From JBBRCE01 sp038205115 (lineage in GTDB: Bacteria; Planctomycetota; Planctomycetia; Pirellulales; JBBRCE01): 64,000 nucleotides of DNA. Made by a program: the position numbers and the translations under genes. The stretch is taken from assembly GCA_038205115.1 (NCBI GenBank), contig JBBRCE010000008.1, positions 62,001 to 126,000 of the forward strand. Reading direction: 5' to 3'. The notes beneath the pieces are model-generated. The model was not told where the DNA came from and did not search any database. It saw nothing but the letters and a program-made list of their open reading frames with translations. Of the stretch, positions 25,158-34,400 are shown one piece after another. Within the stretch, counting starts at the first letter, position 1; each line of letters starts with the position of its first letter.

Positions 25158-26135
25158 ATGGGAATACGCGTTGTTTGCCCCAATGGGCATAAGCTGAACG
25201 TCAAGTCGTTTCTGGCTGGCAAAAAGGGCATTTGCCCACATTGTCAGGCCCGTTTCGAAATCCCCGCGCCGGCGGGCGATTCGCACGCGCCTGCTCCGGC
25301 CCCCGAGCCGCTGGGCGGCGACGCGGAACTGGATGTCGGCGACCCGTTTGCTGGCCTCCAATTAGACAACGCTGTCACTCCCGCGCCAGCGAACAACCCG
25401 CTTACAACCGCCGCGCCGTCGCCGGCTGCCGATCCGGCCGCTTTCGCCGCCACATTGAACGCGCAGCCCGAATCCGCGCCTATGTACGCGGGAGATCCCT
25501 TTTCGCAACTTGAGATCACGCCCGAACTCACCAATCCGATTGCGGCGCCAACCGATTACGTGCCCACGCCAGCGGCGATTGCCACCGCCGCGCCGGTTAC
25601 CGTTGCCGTTGCGGCCGACCCGCTGTTAGAAGCGCCCGGCGCAAATTGGTATTTGCGGCCGATCACGGGCGGACAATTTGGCCCCGCGCAGCCCGAGATC
25701 ATGCGGCAATGGCTGCACGAAGGGCGTGTCAGCGGCGATTCGTTGGTCTGGCGTGAAGGCTGGACGGATTGGGTCGCGGCCGATACCGTGTTCAGCCAAT
25801 TTGCGCCGGTGGCGCAACCGGCTGTCGCCGCGCCGCAAGCCGCGAGCGGGCCGATTTATTCGCCAGCGAACGACCAACTCACATCAGCGCCCAGCCTGTC
25901 GCAGGCGCACGACGTGGTGCCGCGAACCGCCCGTCGAACCAAGAAAAAAGGCCCGTCGCCCATGGTCGTGGTTTGTACGGCGTTAGGCATTGGTATTTTT
26001 CTGCTGTCGATTCTCGCCGCGGCCATCTATTTCGCCACCCGCGATAAAGACAGCAAGACGAAATCCGCGCGGCCACTTCGCACCTCGGTGGCAGTCCACC
26101 AGGCCGCGACTCGGGCGTTGCCCGCGCGCGGCTGA
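25158..26135 (+). CDS. zinc-ribbon/GYF-domain membrane protein
   Basis: This encodes 325 residues from the ATG at 25158; the open frame begins eight codons earlier. An N-terminal zinc-ribbon-like segment (VCPNGHKLNVK ... CPHCQARFEI, 6-37) is of the type many planctomycete proteins carry. A long Pro/Ala-rich linker follows, then a GYF_2-type domain (about 163-215: NWYLRPITGGQFGPAQ ... SLVWREGWTDWV), which usually binds proline-rich peptides or sorts membrane proteins. One transmembrane helix (about 267-290, MVVVCTALGIGIFLLSIL) leaves a short basic tail. The function is unknown. The topology suggests a cytoplasmic ribbon and GYF domain tethered by a C-terminal anchor. It is followed by purH, with an inverted repeat in between. 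Confidence 0.8.
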   Translation: MGIRVVCPNGHKLNVKSFLAGKKGICPHCQARFEIPAPAGDSHAPAPAPEPLGGDAELDVGDPFAGLQLDNAVTPAPANNPLTTAAPSPAADPAAFAATLNAQPESAPMYAGDPFSQLEITPELTNPIAAPTDYVPTPAAIATAAPVTVAVAADPLLEAPGANWYLRPITGGQFGPAQPEIMRQWLHEGRVSGDSLVWREGWTDWVAADTVFSQFAPVAQPAVAAPQAASGPIYSPANDQLTSAPSLSQAHDVVPRTARRTKKKGPSPMVVVCTALGIGIFLLSILAAAIYFATRDKDSKTKSARPLRTSVAVHQAATRALPARG

Positions 26136-26171
26136 GATCGCGCGGTGGCGGCGGTTGACCATCTACGGTCC

Positions 26172-26228
26172 AACGATTAAACCATAGCAAGCGGATTTTA
26201 AGTCCAAGTTTGCCGCTGGTTAATCGTT
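26172..26228 (+). promoter_or_regulatory. long inverted repeat upstream of purH
   Basis: AACGATTAA at 26172-26180 pairs perfectly with TTAATCGTT at 26220-26228, and an inner AGCGG/CCGCT pair (26190-26194 and 26213-26217) stacks inside. It is followed by TTAAG. It ends 17 bases before the purH start, so it could be a weak terminator of the GYF gene or a purH leader structure. Confidence 0.4.
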
Positions 26229-26245
26229 TTAAGCGGGGCCTGCCG

Positions 26246-27841
26246 ATGTCGAATGTCGCCCTAAAGAATGCCATCATCAGCGTCAGCGATAAGCTGGGGC
26301 TCACGCCGTTTGTCGCCGGTTTGACGGCGGCCGGAGTGAAAATTTACAGCACCGGCGGCACTCGCAAATACTTGCGCGACGAAGGTTTTGAGGTGGTCGA
26401 TATTGCCGAGTACACCGGCTTTCCAGAAATGATGGATGGCCGCGTGAAAACGCTGCACCCACGAATTTTTGCCGGCATTCTCAGTCGCCAAAATCACCCC
26501 GCGGATCTCGCAGCGCTGGTCGAACACCAGATTCAACAATTTCAATTGGTGCTAGTGAATTTGTATCCGTTCGAAGCCACCGTGGCACGGGCAGGCGTGA
26601 CCGACGCCGAGGCAATCGAAAACATCGACATCGGCGGCCCGTCGTTGATTCGCGCGGCGGCCAAGAATCACGCTTTTACAACCGTGGCCACATCGACCGA
26701 GCAATATGCCGAGATTCTGGCCGAAGTCAACTCTGCTGGCGGCACGTCGCTGGCGCTGCGTCGCAAACTGGCCGGCGAAGCTTTCGAGCGAACTGCCCGT
26801 TACGATCGGGCCATCGCCAATTATTTTGCTCGCACCGGCACCAGCGAAAATCAAGATTCACCGCCAGCCGACGCGTTTCCGGAGTCGCTTCATCTGCAGC
26901 TTTCGCGAGTGCAAGTGTTGCGATACGGCGAAAATCCGCATCAGTCGGCCGCGCTTTATCGCCTGGCGGACGAACAGCCCAAGGCCAATCTGGTGCAGGC
27001 GCGGCAACTCGCCGGCAAGGAACTTTCTTACAATAACCTGCTGGACCTGGACGCGGCGCTGGCCATTGCCAAGAGTTTGCCCAACCTGGCTGCCGCGGTG
27101 ATCAAGCACAATAATCCTTGCGGCGCGTCGTCGGCCGAATCGGCGGCGGTGGCGATTCGTCGCGCCATCGACGGCGACCCGCAGAGCGCGTTTGGCGGTG
27201 TAATCGGTTTCAATTGCACCGTCGATGCCGCAGCGGCCGATGTGCTGGTCGATCCGGCGAACTTTGTCGAAGCCATCGTCGCGCCGCACTTCACGCCGGA
27301 AGCGGTCGAAATCTTGACTACGCGCCCTAAATGGAAAGCGAACGTCCGGCTGATGGAATGCGGCGAACTGGGCCAAACCGCGCCGCAGTGGGAGCATCGA
27401 CGTCTCTCGGGCGGAATGCTGGTGCAACAAGCCGATTCGCTGCCCGATCCACAAAGCGAGTGGCAGATCGTCACCGCCACGCGCCCGACCGCCGCGCAGA
27501 TGGCCGATTTGCAATTTGGCTGGGCCGTGGTGCGGCACGTCAAATCCAATGCAATTGTCATCGCTCAAAATCGCTCGCTGTCGGGCGTGGGCGCAGGACA
27601 GATGAGCCGCGTGGATGCAGTTGAAATCGCGCTCAAAAAAGCCGGCGAACGCGCGCGCGGAGCCATTTTGGCTTCCGATGCGTTTTTTCCTTTTGCCGAT
27701 TCCATCCAGCAAGCTGCCGCCGCTGGCATCTCGGCCGTCATTCAGCCCGGCGGCTCGCGTCGCGATGAAGAAGTGATTGCCGCCTGCAACGCGCATCAGA
27801 TTGCCATGATTTTCACAGGCCGCCGTCATTTCAAGCACTAA
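26246..27841 (+). CDS. purH: bifunctional AICAR formyltransferase / IMP cyclohydrolase
   Basis: This 531-residue enzyme catalyses the last two steps of IMP synthesis: formyl transfer to AICAR from 10-formyltetrahydrofolate, then ring closure. The IMP cyclohydrolase part (about 1-150) shows ISVSDKLGL, YSTGGTRKYL and GFPEMMDGRVKTLHP. The transformylase part (about 150-531) shows LRYGENPHQSA, the catalytic KHNNPCGAS and SAFGGVIGFN. The start is the ATG at 26246 (MSNVALKNAIISV), which aligns with the family, not the in-frame start 12 codons earlier. trpC follows 5 bases after the stop, so the two are co-transcribed. No purine riboswitch is visible upstream, only an inverted repeat. Confidence 0.96.
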   Translation: MSNVALKNAIISVSDKLGLTPFVAGLTAAGVKIYSTGGTRKYLRDEGFEVVDIAEYTGFPEMMDGRVKTLHPRIFAGILSRQNHPADLAALVEHQIQQFQLVLVNLYPFEATVARAGVTDAEAIENIDIGGPSLIRAAAKNHAFTTVATSTEQYAEILAEVNSAGGTSLALRRKLAGEAFERTARYDRAIANYFARTGTSENQDSPPADAFPESLHLQLSRVQVLRYGENPHQSAALYRLADEQPKANLVQARQLAGKELSYNNLLDLDAALAIAKSLPNLAAAVIKHNNPCGASSAESAAVAIRRAIDGDPQSAFGGVIGFNCTVDAAAADVLVDPANFVEAIVAPHFTPEAVEILTTRPKWKANVRLMECGELGQTAPQWEHRRLSGGMLVQQADSLPDPQSEWQIVTATRPTAAQMADLQFGWAVVRHVKSNAIVIAQNRSLSGVGAGQMSRVDAVEIALKKAGERARGAILASDAFFPFADSIQQAAAAGISAVIQPGGSRRDEEVIAACNAHQIAMIFTGRRHFKH

Positions 27842-27846
27842 ATCGC

Positions 27847-28632
27847 ATGCCTAACATTCTCGATCAGATCGTGGCGACTAAGCAGCGGGAAATTGCGGCC
27901 AGCAAAGCCCGTTTGCCGTTGGTCGAATTGCGTAGCCAACTGGCGGGCGCCCCGCCGGTCCGCGATTTTTTTGCCGCGCTCAATCAACCCGGCCCGATTC
28001 GGTTAATTGCCGAAGTCAAAAAAGCCAGCCCTTCCAAAGGCGTGATTCGCCAGGATTTTGACCCCGTTGCCATCGCGCGAATTTACGAGCGCCACGGCGC
28101 TCGTTGTTTGAGCGTGTTGACCGACACAGATTATTTTCAAGGCAGCCTGGATCACCTGCGACAGATTCGCGCCGCGGTGCAGTTGCCGGTGCTCCGCAAA
28201 GACTTCATTCTCGACAGCTATCAATTGGTGGAAGCCCGCGTGGCCGGTGCCGACGCCGTGCTGCTGATTGCCGAATGTCTCGACGATTGCAACCTCCGCA
28301 AGTTGCACAACGAAGCGCTCGAACTCGGTTTGACACCGCTGGTTGAACTGTACGAGCCGGCAAACCTGCCGCGCGTGCTGCAGGCCGGCGCCACGCTGAT
28401 TGGCGTTAACAATCGTGATTTGCGCACCTTCGAAGTCGATCTGCAGCACACGATTCGCCTTCGCGGCCAAATCCCCACAAACTGTCTACTGGTGGGCGAG
28501 AGCGGCATTCGCGCGCGTTCCGATGCGCTCCTGCTGCAGTCGGCTGGCGTCGATGCCATGCTGGTGGGCGAGTCGCTGATGTCGCAGCGCGATATCGGCC
28601 AGGCGGTGGATGCGCTGCTGGGCAACGTCTGA
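27847..28632 (+). CDS. trpC: indole-3-glycerol phosphate synthase
   Basis: This 261-residue TIM-barrel enzyme closes the indole ring in tryptophan synthesis, converting carboxyphenylamino-deoxyribulose phosphate to indole-3-glycerol phosphate. Signature elements in order are EVKKASPSKGVIRQDF with the substrate-binding lysine, LRKDFILDSYQ with the catalytic lysine, LLIAECL, VELYEP, IGVNNRDLRTF and LLVGESGIRA. The length is typical for the monofunctional enzyme, with no fused TrpF. It starts 5 bases after purH and no other trp gene is in the window, so the tryptophan pathway is dispersed. An inverted repeat follows between this gene and the convergent LOG-family gene. Confidence 0.96.
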   Translation: MPNILDQIVATKQREIAASKARLPLVELRSQLAGAPPVRDFFAALNQPGPIRLIAEVKKASPSKGVIRQDFDPVAIARIYERHGARCLSVLTDTDYFQGSLDHLRQIRAAVQLPVLRKDFILDSYQLVEARVAGADAVLLIAECLDDCNLRKLHNEALELGLTPLVELYEPANLPRVLQAGATLIGVNNRDLRTFEVDLQHTIRLRGQIPTNCLLVGESGIRARSDALLLQSAGVDAMLVGESLMSQRDIGQAVDALLGNV

Positions 28633-28661
28633 GCCCGCCTGCGCCCGAGCGTCAACGCATG

Positions 28662-28678
28662 CGACGCAGCTTGCGTCG
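28662..28678. terminator. short inverted repeat between convergent genes
   Basis: CGACGCA and TGCGTCG (28662-28668 and 28672-28678) flank a 3-base loop, 30 bases after trpC and 31 bases after the LOG gene on the other strand. There is no clear U-run on either side, so a terminator role is tentative. Confidence 0.3.
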
Positions 28679-28709
28679 GCAAAAATGTGACGCTGCCGCG
28701 CTTCGGCAA

Positions 28710-29573
28710 TCAGCTTGCGCCAGTGCCGGAACGAAAATCATCCGCATGAAAATCCACGATGATCGACCAGGCTTCGTCGGGCGTTTCGGCAAAGTGAATC
28801 AGTTTGAGATCGTCGTCGGCAATGACGCCTTCGTCGGCCAAAAACTGGAAGTTGACGACACTTCGCCAATAGTCGCCGCCAAACAGCACGACCGGAATCG
28901 GCTGCATGCGGTTGGTTTGCCGCAGCGTCAAGGCGTCGAACAATTCGTCCATCGTGCCAAAGCCGCCGGGAAATGCCACCAGCGCTTTGGCCCGCAGCAG
29001 GAAGTGCAGCTTTCGCATGCCAAAGTAATGAAACTGAAAACACAGCGCCGGCGTGATATACGGGTTTGGCACTTGTTCGTGCGGCAAGGAAATGTTCAAG
29101 CCCACCGACTTGCAGCCGACTTCGAAGGCGCCGCGATTGGCCGCTTCCATGATGCCGGGTCCGCCGCCGGTCACCATGACGTAGTCGTGCCGATCGCTGG
29201 TTTGGCTATCCAGCGAGACAATCTCGGCGAATTTGCGGGCCGCATCGTAAAATGGGCTTTTGGCGACGATCCGCTCCGCCCGCGAAACTTCGCGTGCAAA
29301 GGCGGCATTCTCGGGATGTTCGGTGGCCGCTAATTGGGCGGCGGCCAGCCGGGCCTCGGCTTGCTCACGCTCGACAATCCGTGTGCCGCCAAACACCACC
29401 ACCGTGCTCGTGACCCGCTGCTCTTTGAGCGCCATTTCCGGCTTCAGCAGTTCCAACTGCATCCGCACTGCGCGCAACTCCGGACGCTGCAAAAACGCCG
29501 TATCCAACTCCGCCAGGCGATAGGTGGGCGATGCCAGAATTGCGTCGAGATTTGCCGTGCGTGGATCAGACAT
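28710..29573 (-). CDS. LOG-family protein (possible cytokinin riboside monophosphate phosphoribohydrolase)
   Basis: This 287-residue protein has a Rossmann-like core of the TIGR00730/LOG family. The two hallmark motifs are GGGPGIMEAANRGA (nucleotide binding) and PGGFGTMDELF (PGGxGTxxE, with the catalytic Glu). Family enzymes release free bases from nucleoside 5'-monophosphates; in plants and some bacteria the product is cytokinin. The protein is longer at the N-terminus (about 60 extra residues) than the 190-residue plant LOG, which matches the larger type II bacterial members and AMP nucleosidase-like relatives. It is convergent with trpC and lies upstream of the sulfatase stop across a 44-base gap on the opposite side. 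The exact substrate is not determined by sequence. Confidence 0.85.
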   Translation of the reverse strand: MSDPRTANLDAILASPTYRLAELDTAFLQRPELRAVRMQLELLKPEMALKEQRVTSTVVVFGGTRIVEREQAEARLAAAQLAATEHPENAAFAREVSRAERIVAKSPFYDAARKFAEIVSLDSQTSDRHDYVMVTGGGPGIMEAANRGAFEVGCKSVGLNISLPHEQVPNPYITPALCFQFHYFGMRKLHFLLRAKALVAFPGGFGTMDELFDALTLRQTNRMQPIPVVLFGGDYWRSVVNFQFLADEGVIADDDLKLIHFAETPDEAWSIIVDFHADDFRSGTGAS

Positions 29574-29617
29574 TGGCCAGCGTACCGCGATGAATTGCTC
29601 GAAACGTCAACGGTCGA

Positions 29618-31141
29618 CTACTTGCCCTTGGCCATTTCGCGTGTCAGCAAATCTTGTAACTCGGCGACTTTCTCAGGCTTTTCTTTCGCCAAATTCGTGG
29701 CTTCGGCCGGATCCTTGGTCAGGTTGAACAGCAGCGGTTGGCCGTCGCGATTTTTACCGCCGGTCTGGACCAATTTCCAGTCACCATGCCGAATGGCGAG
29801 CGGTCCTTTGGTGCCGCCATTGTGCGCGACAAACGTTTCGCGGAGCGGATGTTCGATCTTCTGCCCAAGCAAAGCCGGCAGCACATTGATGCTGTCAAGC
29901 GCCATGCCGTCGGGGATTTTGACGCCGGTTAGCGCGGCGCAAGTGGCGACAAAATCCACGTGCGTGATCAGTTCGTGCCCTTCGCTGCCAGCGGGGATTT
30001 TGCCGGGCCAACGGGCGATGAACGGCAGGCGATGCCCGCCTTCGAACAGCGAGCCTTTGAAGCCGCGCAGATCGCCGTTGCACTTATGCTCGGACTTCAC
30101 GAAGTCGTGGTAGCCGTCGTCGATGATGCCGCCGTTGTCGCTGGTGAAGATCAGCAGCGTGTTGTCAAGCACATTGAGTTCTGCCAGCTTGGCGTAGACT
30201 TTGCCGACGATGTCGTCCAACTCGACGATCGAATCGCCGCGTTTGCCGAGCGTGGTTTTGTCGTCGTAGCGCGAGTTTGGCACGCGTGGTACGTGAATGT
30301 TGTGCGTGGCCAGGTACAGAAAGAACGGCTTTTGGTGGCTGCGTTCGATGAAGCCTAACGCCTTTTTGGTGTAGGTATCGGCCATGTCTTCGTCCACCCA
30401 CCGCGCCTTCTGGCCACCGGTCATGAAGCCGATGCGGCTGACGCCGTTGACGATTGTGGCGTCGTGCCCTTGAGTTGGCTTGAGCTTGAGCATCTCGGGA
30501 TGGTCGGCGCCGGTGGGATCGTTGCCAATCTTGCCTCGGTAGCTGACCTTGATTGGATCGTTGGGGTCGAGTCCGACGATGCGGTGATCTTCAATGTAAA
30601 CGCAGGGCACGCGGTCACCGGTGGCCGGCATGAAAAAAGCATAATCGAAGCCAAGTTCCAGCGGTCCGGGTTTGATTTCGCCGTTCCAATCGGGACCATT
30701 TTCGCCGCCCAAGCCGAGATGCCATTTGCCAACCGCGCCGGTCGTGTAGCCCGCCTGCTTGAGCAGGCTAGGCAGCGTGGTGGTCGATGGCGGAATCGAA
30801 AGCGGCGCATCGCCGGGCGCAATGGTCGAACCCGGTTCTTGTCGCCACGAATAACGTCCGGTGAGCAGCGCGCGGCGAGTCGGCGTGCACGTGCTGGCGG
30901 GCGAATGTGCGTCCGTGAATTTTCGGCCCTCTTTCGCCAGCCGATCGATGTTCGGCGTTTTGACCAGCGTGGCCCCGTAGCAACCGACGTCGCCGTAACC
31001 GACATCGTCCGAAAGTATGAGCACGATGTTGGGCGTTTGCGGCTTGCTAGAACTCTCCGCCGCACTTGCGCGGAGGTTCGAACAGGCGACCAGCAAACTC
31101 AACAGCAGGCAGGCGTAGCGCGGTAGACGGGTGTGATTCAT
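29618..31141 (-). CDS. arylsulfatase-type sulfatase (Cys-type), exported
   Basis: This encodes 507 residues from the ATG at 31141; MNFGIAMN six codons upstream is an equal alternative. Sulfatases hydrolyse sulfate esters, here probably on algal or other polysaccharides. The formylglycine site is C85-T-P-T-R89 in STCTPTRRALLTGR. Metal ligands appear in LILSDDVGYGD (D45, D46) and in FTSDNGG. The N-terminus is a signal peptide that also contains a lipobox-like LVAC (17-20), so it could be a lipoprotein or be cleaved after ASA. The Cys must be converted to formylglycine by a separate enzyme. It lies downstream of the multihaem cytochrome gene on the same strand, 260 bases away, and its relation to that operon is unclear. 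Confidence 0.93.
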   Translation of the reverse strand: MNHTRLPRYACLLLSLLVACSNLRASAAESSSKPQTPNIVLILSDDVGYGDVGCYGATLVKTPNIDRLAKEGRKFTDAHSPASTCTPTRRALLTGRYSWRQEPGSTIAPGDAPLSIPPSTTTLPSLLKQAGYTTGAVGKWHLGLGGENGPDWNGEIKPGPLELGFDYAFFMPATGDRVPCVYIEDHRIVGLDPNDPIKVSYRGKIGNDPTGADHPEMLKLKPTQGHDATIVNGVSRIGFMTGGQKARWVDEDMADTYTKKALGFIERSHQKPFFLYLATHNIHVPRVPNSRYDDKTTLGKRGDSIVELDDIVGKVYAKLAELNVLDNTLLIFTSDNGGIIDDGYHDFVKSEHKCNGDLRGFKGSLFEGGHRLPFIARWPGKIPAGSEGHELITHVDFVATCAALTGVKIPDGMALDSINVLPALLGQKIEHPLRETFVAHNGGTKGPLAIRHGDWKLVQTGGKNRDGQPLLFNLTKDPAEATNLAKEKPEKVAELQDLLTREMAKGK

Positions 31142-31400
31142 CGCAATTCCAAAATTCATGGTGGTTGGGACTTTGGGCGGCGGGCAACCAGATCGCAGAC
31201 GACCGTTACGTCCGAATATCGCACCGACGCGGCATGGAGTCAATCGGCCAGCCTGCTGCATGGCCGATGAAAGGCGTCGATACAACACCATCGCCTGCAC
31301 GGTTGGCTTTGCCGTCTTGGCGCGCGCCAGGCAGCGCCGGCCAGCAGTCGAAAGGCGGTCGAGTAGCGCTGCGTCATGCGCCAGCGGTTGCAGCGTGTGG

Positions 31401-34400
31401 TTAGCGAACCATCCGCATCGGCGGAGCAGGCGGCGGAAGTCGATTGGCGGCATCAACTCGGATGGGCACCTGCGGAAAGCGGCGGTCGAACATCGCCTTG
31501 ATTTGCGGTTGGTAGTTGTAACCGCCCCAAAACGGATCGTCGGCGACTTGCCACAACCGACCGTTGCGCAAGTACATTTGTTTTTGCTCGGCGGCCGATA
31601 ACGGCCGTGCTCCAATCCGGCCGAAGACGGCAATCTGATTGCCCGACTCATCAACGGCCCGGTCGCGATCGATGCCTTTGGAGATGGCCAGTGCGGCGCC
31701 GCCTTTCAGCGGCTTGCGCGTGGCCACCAACTGCGGCGTGGGGCGTGGGCTGAATCCGGCATTGCCGGGCGTTTCGGGATTGGTCAATTGCACCACGCGC
31801 ATGCCATTGCAGCCGTCGGCCAGATAGGCAAACTCGCTGGTATAAGTGATGCCCAGCTTGACGTCGCGCGTGTCGTTAATGCAGCCGCCAGCATTGTAGA
31901 TTTGATCCAACCGCGGCTGATCCGGCACGGTGATGTCCAAGATCACCAGTCCTTGGCTGCCCGCCGCCACGTAAGCAAACGTCCGCGCCAAGTAGATCGA
32001 GTGCGCTTCGGCCAACGGATAGCAATTGACAACCGTTGGGCAAGCCAGATTGGTAATGTCCAAGACTTTGATGCCGTCGTGATCGCACACATAGGCATAC
32101 CGGAACTGCGCTTGCACCGCGGTCGCACAATTGATGACGTCTGGTCCCAGCACGCGGGTCACGCAGGGATGCTTGGGATCGTCGATCGAAACCACGACCA
32201 GGCCAGCGTCGCAACAGATGTAAGCATAGGTGCCGATGATTGCCAGATTTCGCGCGCCGTTGAGGATGCCGTCGGGGTTGAACGTCAGATCGCGCTGCAG
32301 AAAGTTGTTCAGCGGATCGCCATCCAGCAACGTGCCGACGCCAATGATGATCAGACCTTCCGCGCGATCCGTGGCATAGATGCTGCCGTACATGCCGTGG
32401 ATGGCTTGCTCGCGATTCTCGGGCTTCTGTTTGCGCGTCGGATCGGGCGCAATGGTGGCCGGCGCGGCCACTGCTGTGCAGTATGTGCTAGGCACGAAGA
32501 ATTGCTGCCCCAGCGGCGAAACCGGCGCGGTGGTGATCCGTTCGGAAAACGCTTTGTCATCAACGAACGCGATATCGAAGATTCGAATACCGCCTTCGCC
32601 GCAGGCTGCGTACAGGTATTCGCCACGGCTTTGCAAGCCAAGAATTTCCGGCTTGCGCAACGGATGCGTGATGTTCTCGCTGATGTCTTTGCCCGGATGT
32701 TCGTGCGCGTGTTTGAGTTCGCCACCCTGTTCGACGTGTTTGCGAAAGAAGTCCGGGTAAGCGGTGTGCTGCAGCGTGCTGCCGATCACGGCTTGCGGCT
32801 CGTCGCGCTCGGTGACTTCCACGGCTTCCAGCCCGTGCTCGCCTTCGGCCACCCAGGTGTAGCGACCGATGAAGTTCACGTAATTGGTGCCTTGCATCAG
32901 CAGTTGGGCCATGATGGCGTTGTTGTCGTTAGCGGCCGACACATGGCAGTCCGTGCAGTTTTTGGTCTCGCCGTTGGCACGGTTTTGCGAGGGATGCCCC
33001 GGGCGCAGGGCCGCGGCGCGGACGGTATGCGGCACGTTGGTGCTAAACGCGATACCGCTCATGCCATCGGCGGAAATGGTTTGCTGTTGAACGTAAATCG
33101 ATTCGCGATTGTTGTTGTACGAACCCACATGAATGGCGCAGGATGAACGGGCCGGGTTGATGCGATTTCCGGTCACATCGCCGTCGTGGGCCAGCATGAA
33201 TACGTCGTCGCGGAGCGTCTGAAAGTTATACGAAACCAGGTTCCTAGAGACGTCGCCCTCGTTATGCAGGCTGGGCGCTTTGACGTTGGCTTTTTGCGGC
33301 AAGTGGCAACCAAAGCAACTGGGGTTCCAGGCCGAATGACAGGCGATGCAGCTCATCTTTTTGTTGGAATGAGCACACTGATCGCCGCAATTTCCGCCCC
33401 ACTCGAGCTGGTCTTGCTGATTGAAACGCACCGTCTTGGCCATGTGCGAGCGGACGTTGTAATGCTCGCTAGCCGGGTCGATGGTGTCGGCCGTTTGAAT
33501 CACTTCCCAGCGGAGATTGTCTTCGACCATCGAATTCTGATAAAGCTTGCCGTTTTCGTATTCGAACCTTCGGCGGCCATTCGGGGTGCGCAGCGTTTCC
33601 AGATCGCGACCCTTGGGACCGGAGGTGTAAGCGGCCGGACCACCAGTATGCAGCGAGGTTTTTTCGGTGGCCGTGCCGTGGCAATCTTCGCAGCGAATTT
33701 CGATGGCGCCGCGGACCTCGCGTTGCAATCGGCCATTACCATGCACGTCTTGCTCAAAGTGGCAGTCCACGCAGTGCATGCCTTTTTCCATATGAATGTC
33801 CAGCAAATGCACCGGCAGGCCGTCGCGCTGTTTGTCGAGATTCATCTCTTGACTCTTGACCACTGCCGCGGGTTTGTTGGCGGCGTCGAAGTAGGGCTCT
33901 TTCATTTCGGCCACGATGGCAATCGCTTTGCGCATGTCTTCGTTGGTGGCGTTAACCAGAATGTCGCCGTTGTGATCGAGCAAGTTACCGCGACGATCGC
34001 GTTTGAACACCGCGCGAAACGCCCAGCCGTGGCTATGAAAATCGGCAAACTGGTTGTGCCGCGTGGCGACGTTTAAATCGGTGAGATTAGCGACGAATTC
34101 CGGATCGGCCAGATTGTTGCGAATGGCCGACTCGTTGGGGTTGCGAAACTGAATATTCGCCGCTTGCTCGGCCGAGGGATAACGCTGTTGCGCTGGATAC
34201 ATCAACTCGCCGTCGGACTCTTCGTCCCACCACATATAGCCGATATAGCTGTTCATCACGTTCGTGCCGGGATGAATGTGACAGACGATGCATTGGCTGG
34301 TCGGAATACTATTGCCGCGGGCAAATCGGTGTTCGATCGGATGCCCCGATTCGTTTTTTGGAATCATCGGATCGCCCGGCGACAGCGACGACGCCGTGCC

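Noticed and set aside
31142..31654. Upstream extension of the sulfatase open frame into the cytochrome gene
   Set aside because: A signal peptide with a formylglycine-type sulfatase start follows at 31141; the extension overlaps coding sequence and has no features.
33340..33400. CGDQCAH in the cytochrome as an eleventh haem site
   Set aside because: Spacing is C-x3-C and the residue after the second Cys is Ala, so it is not a canonical CxxCH.
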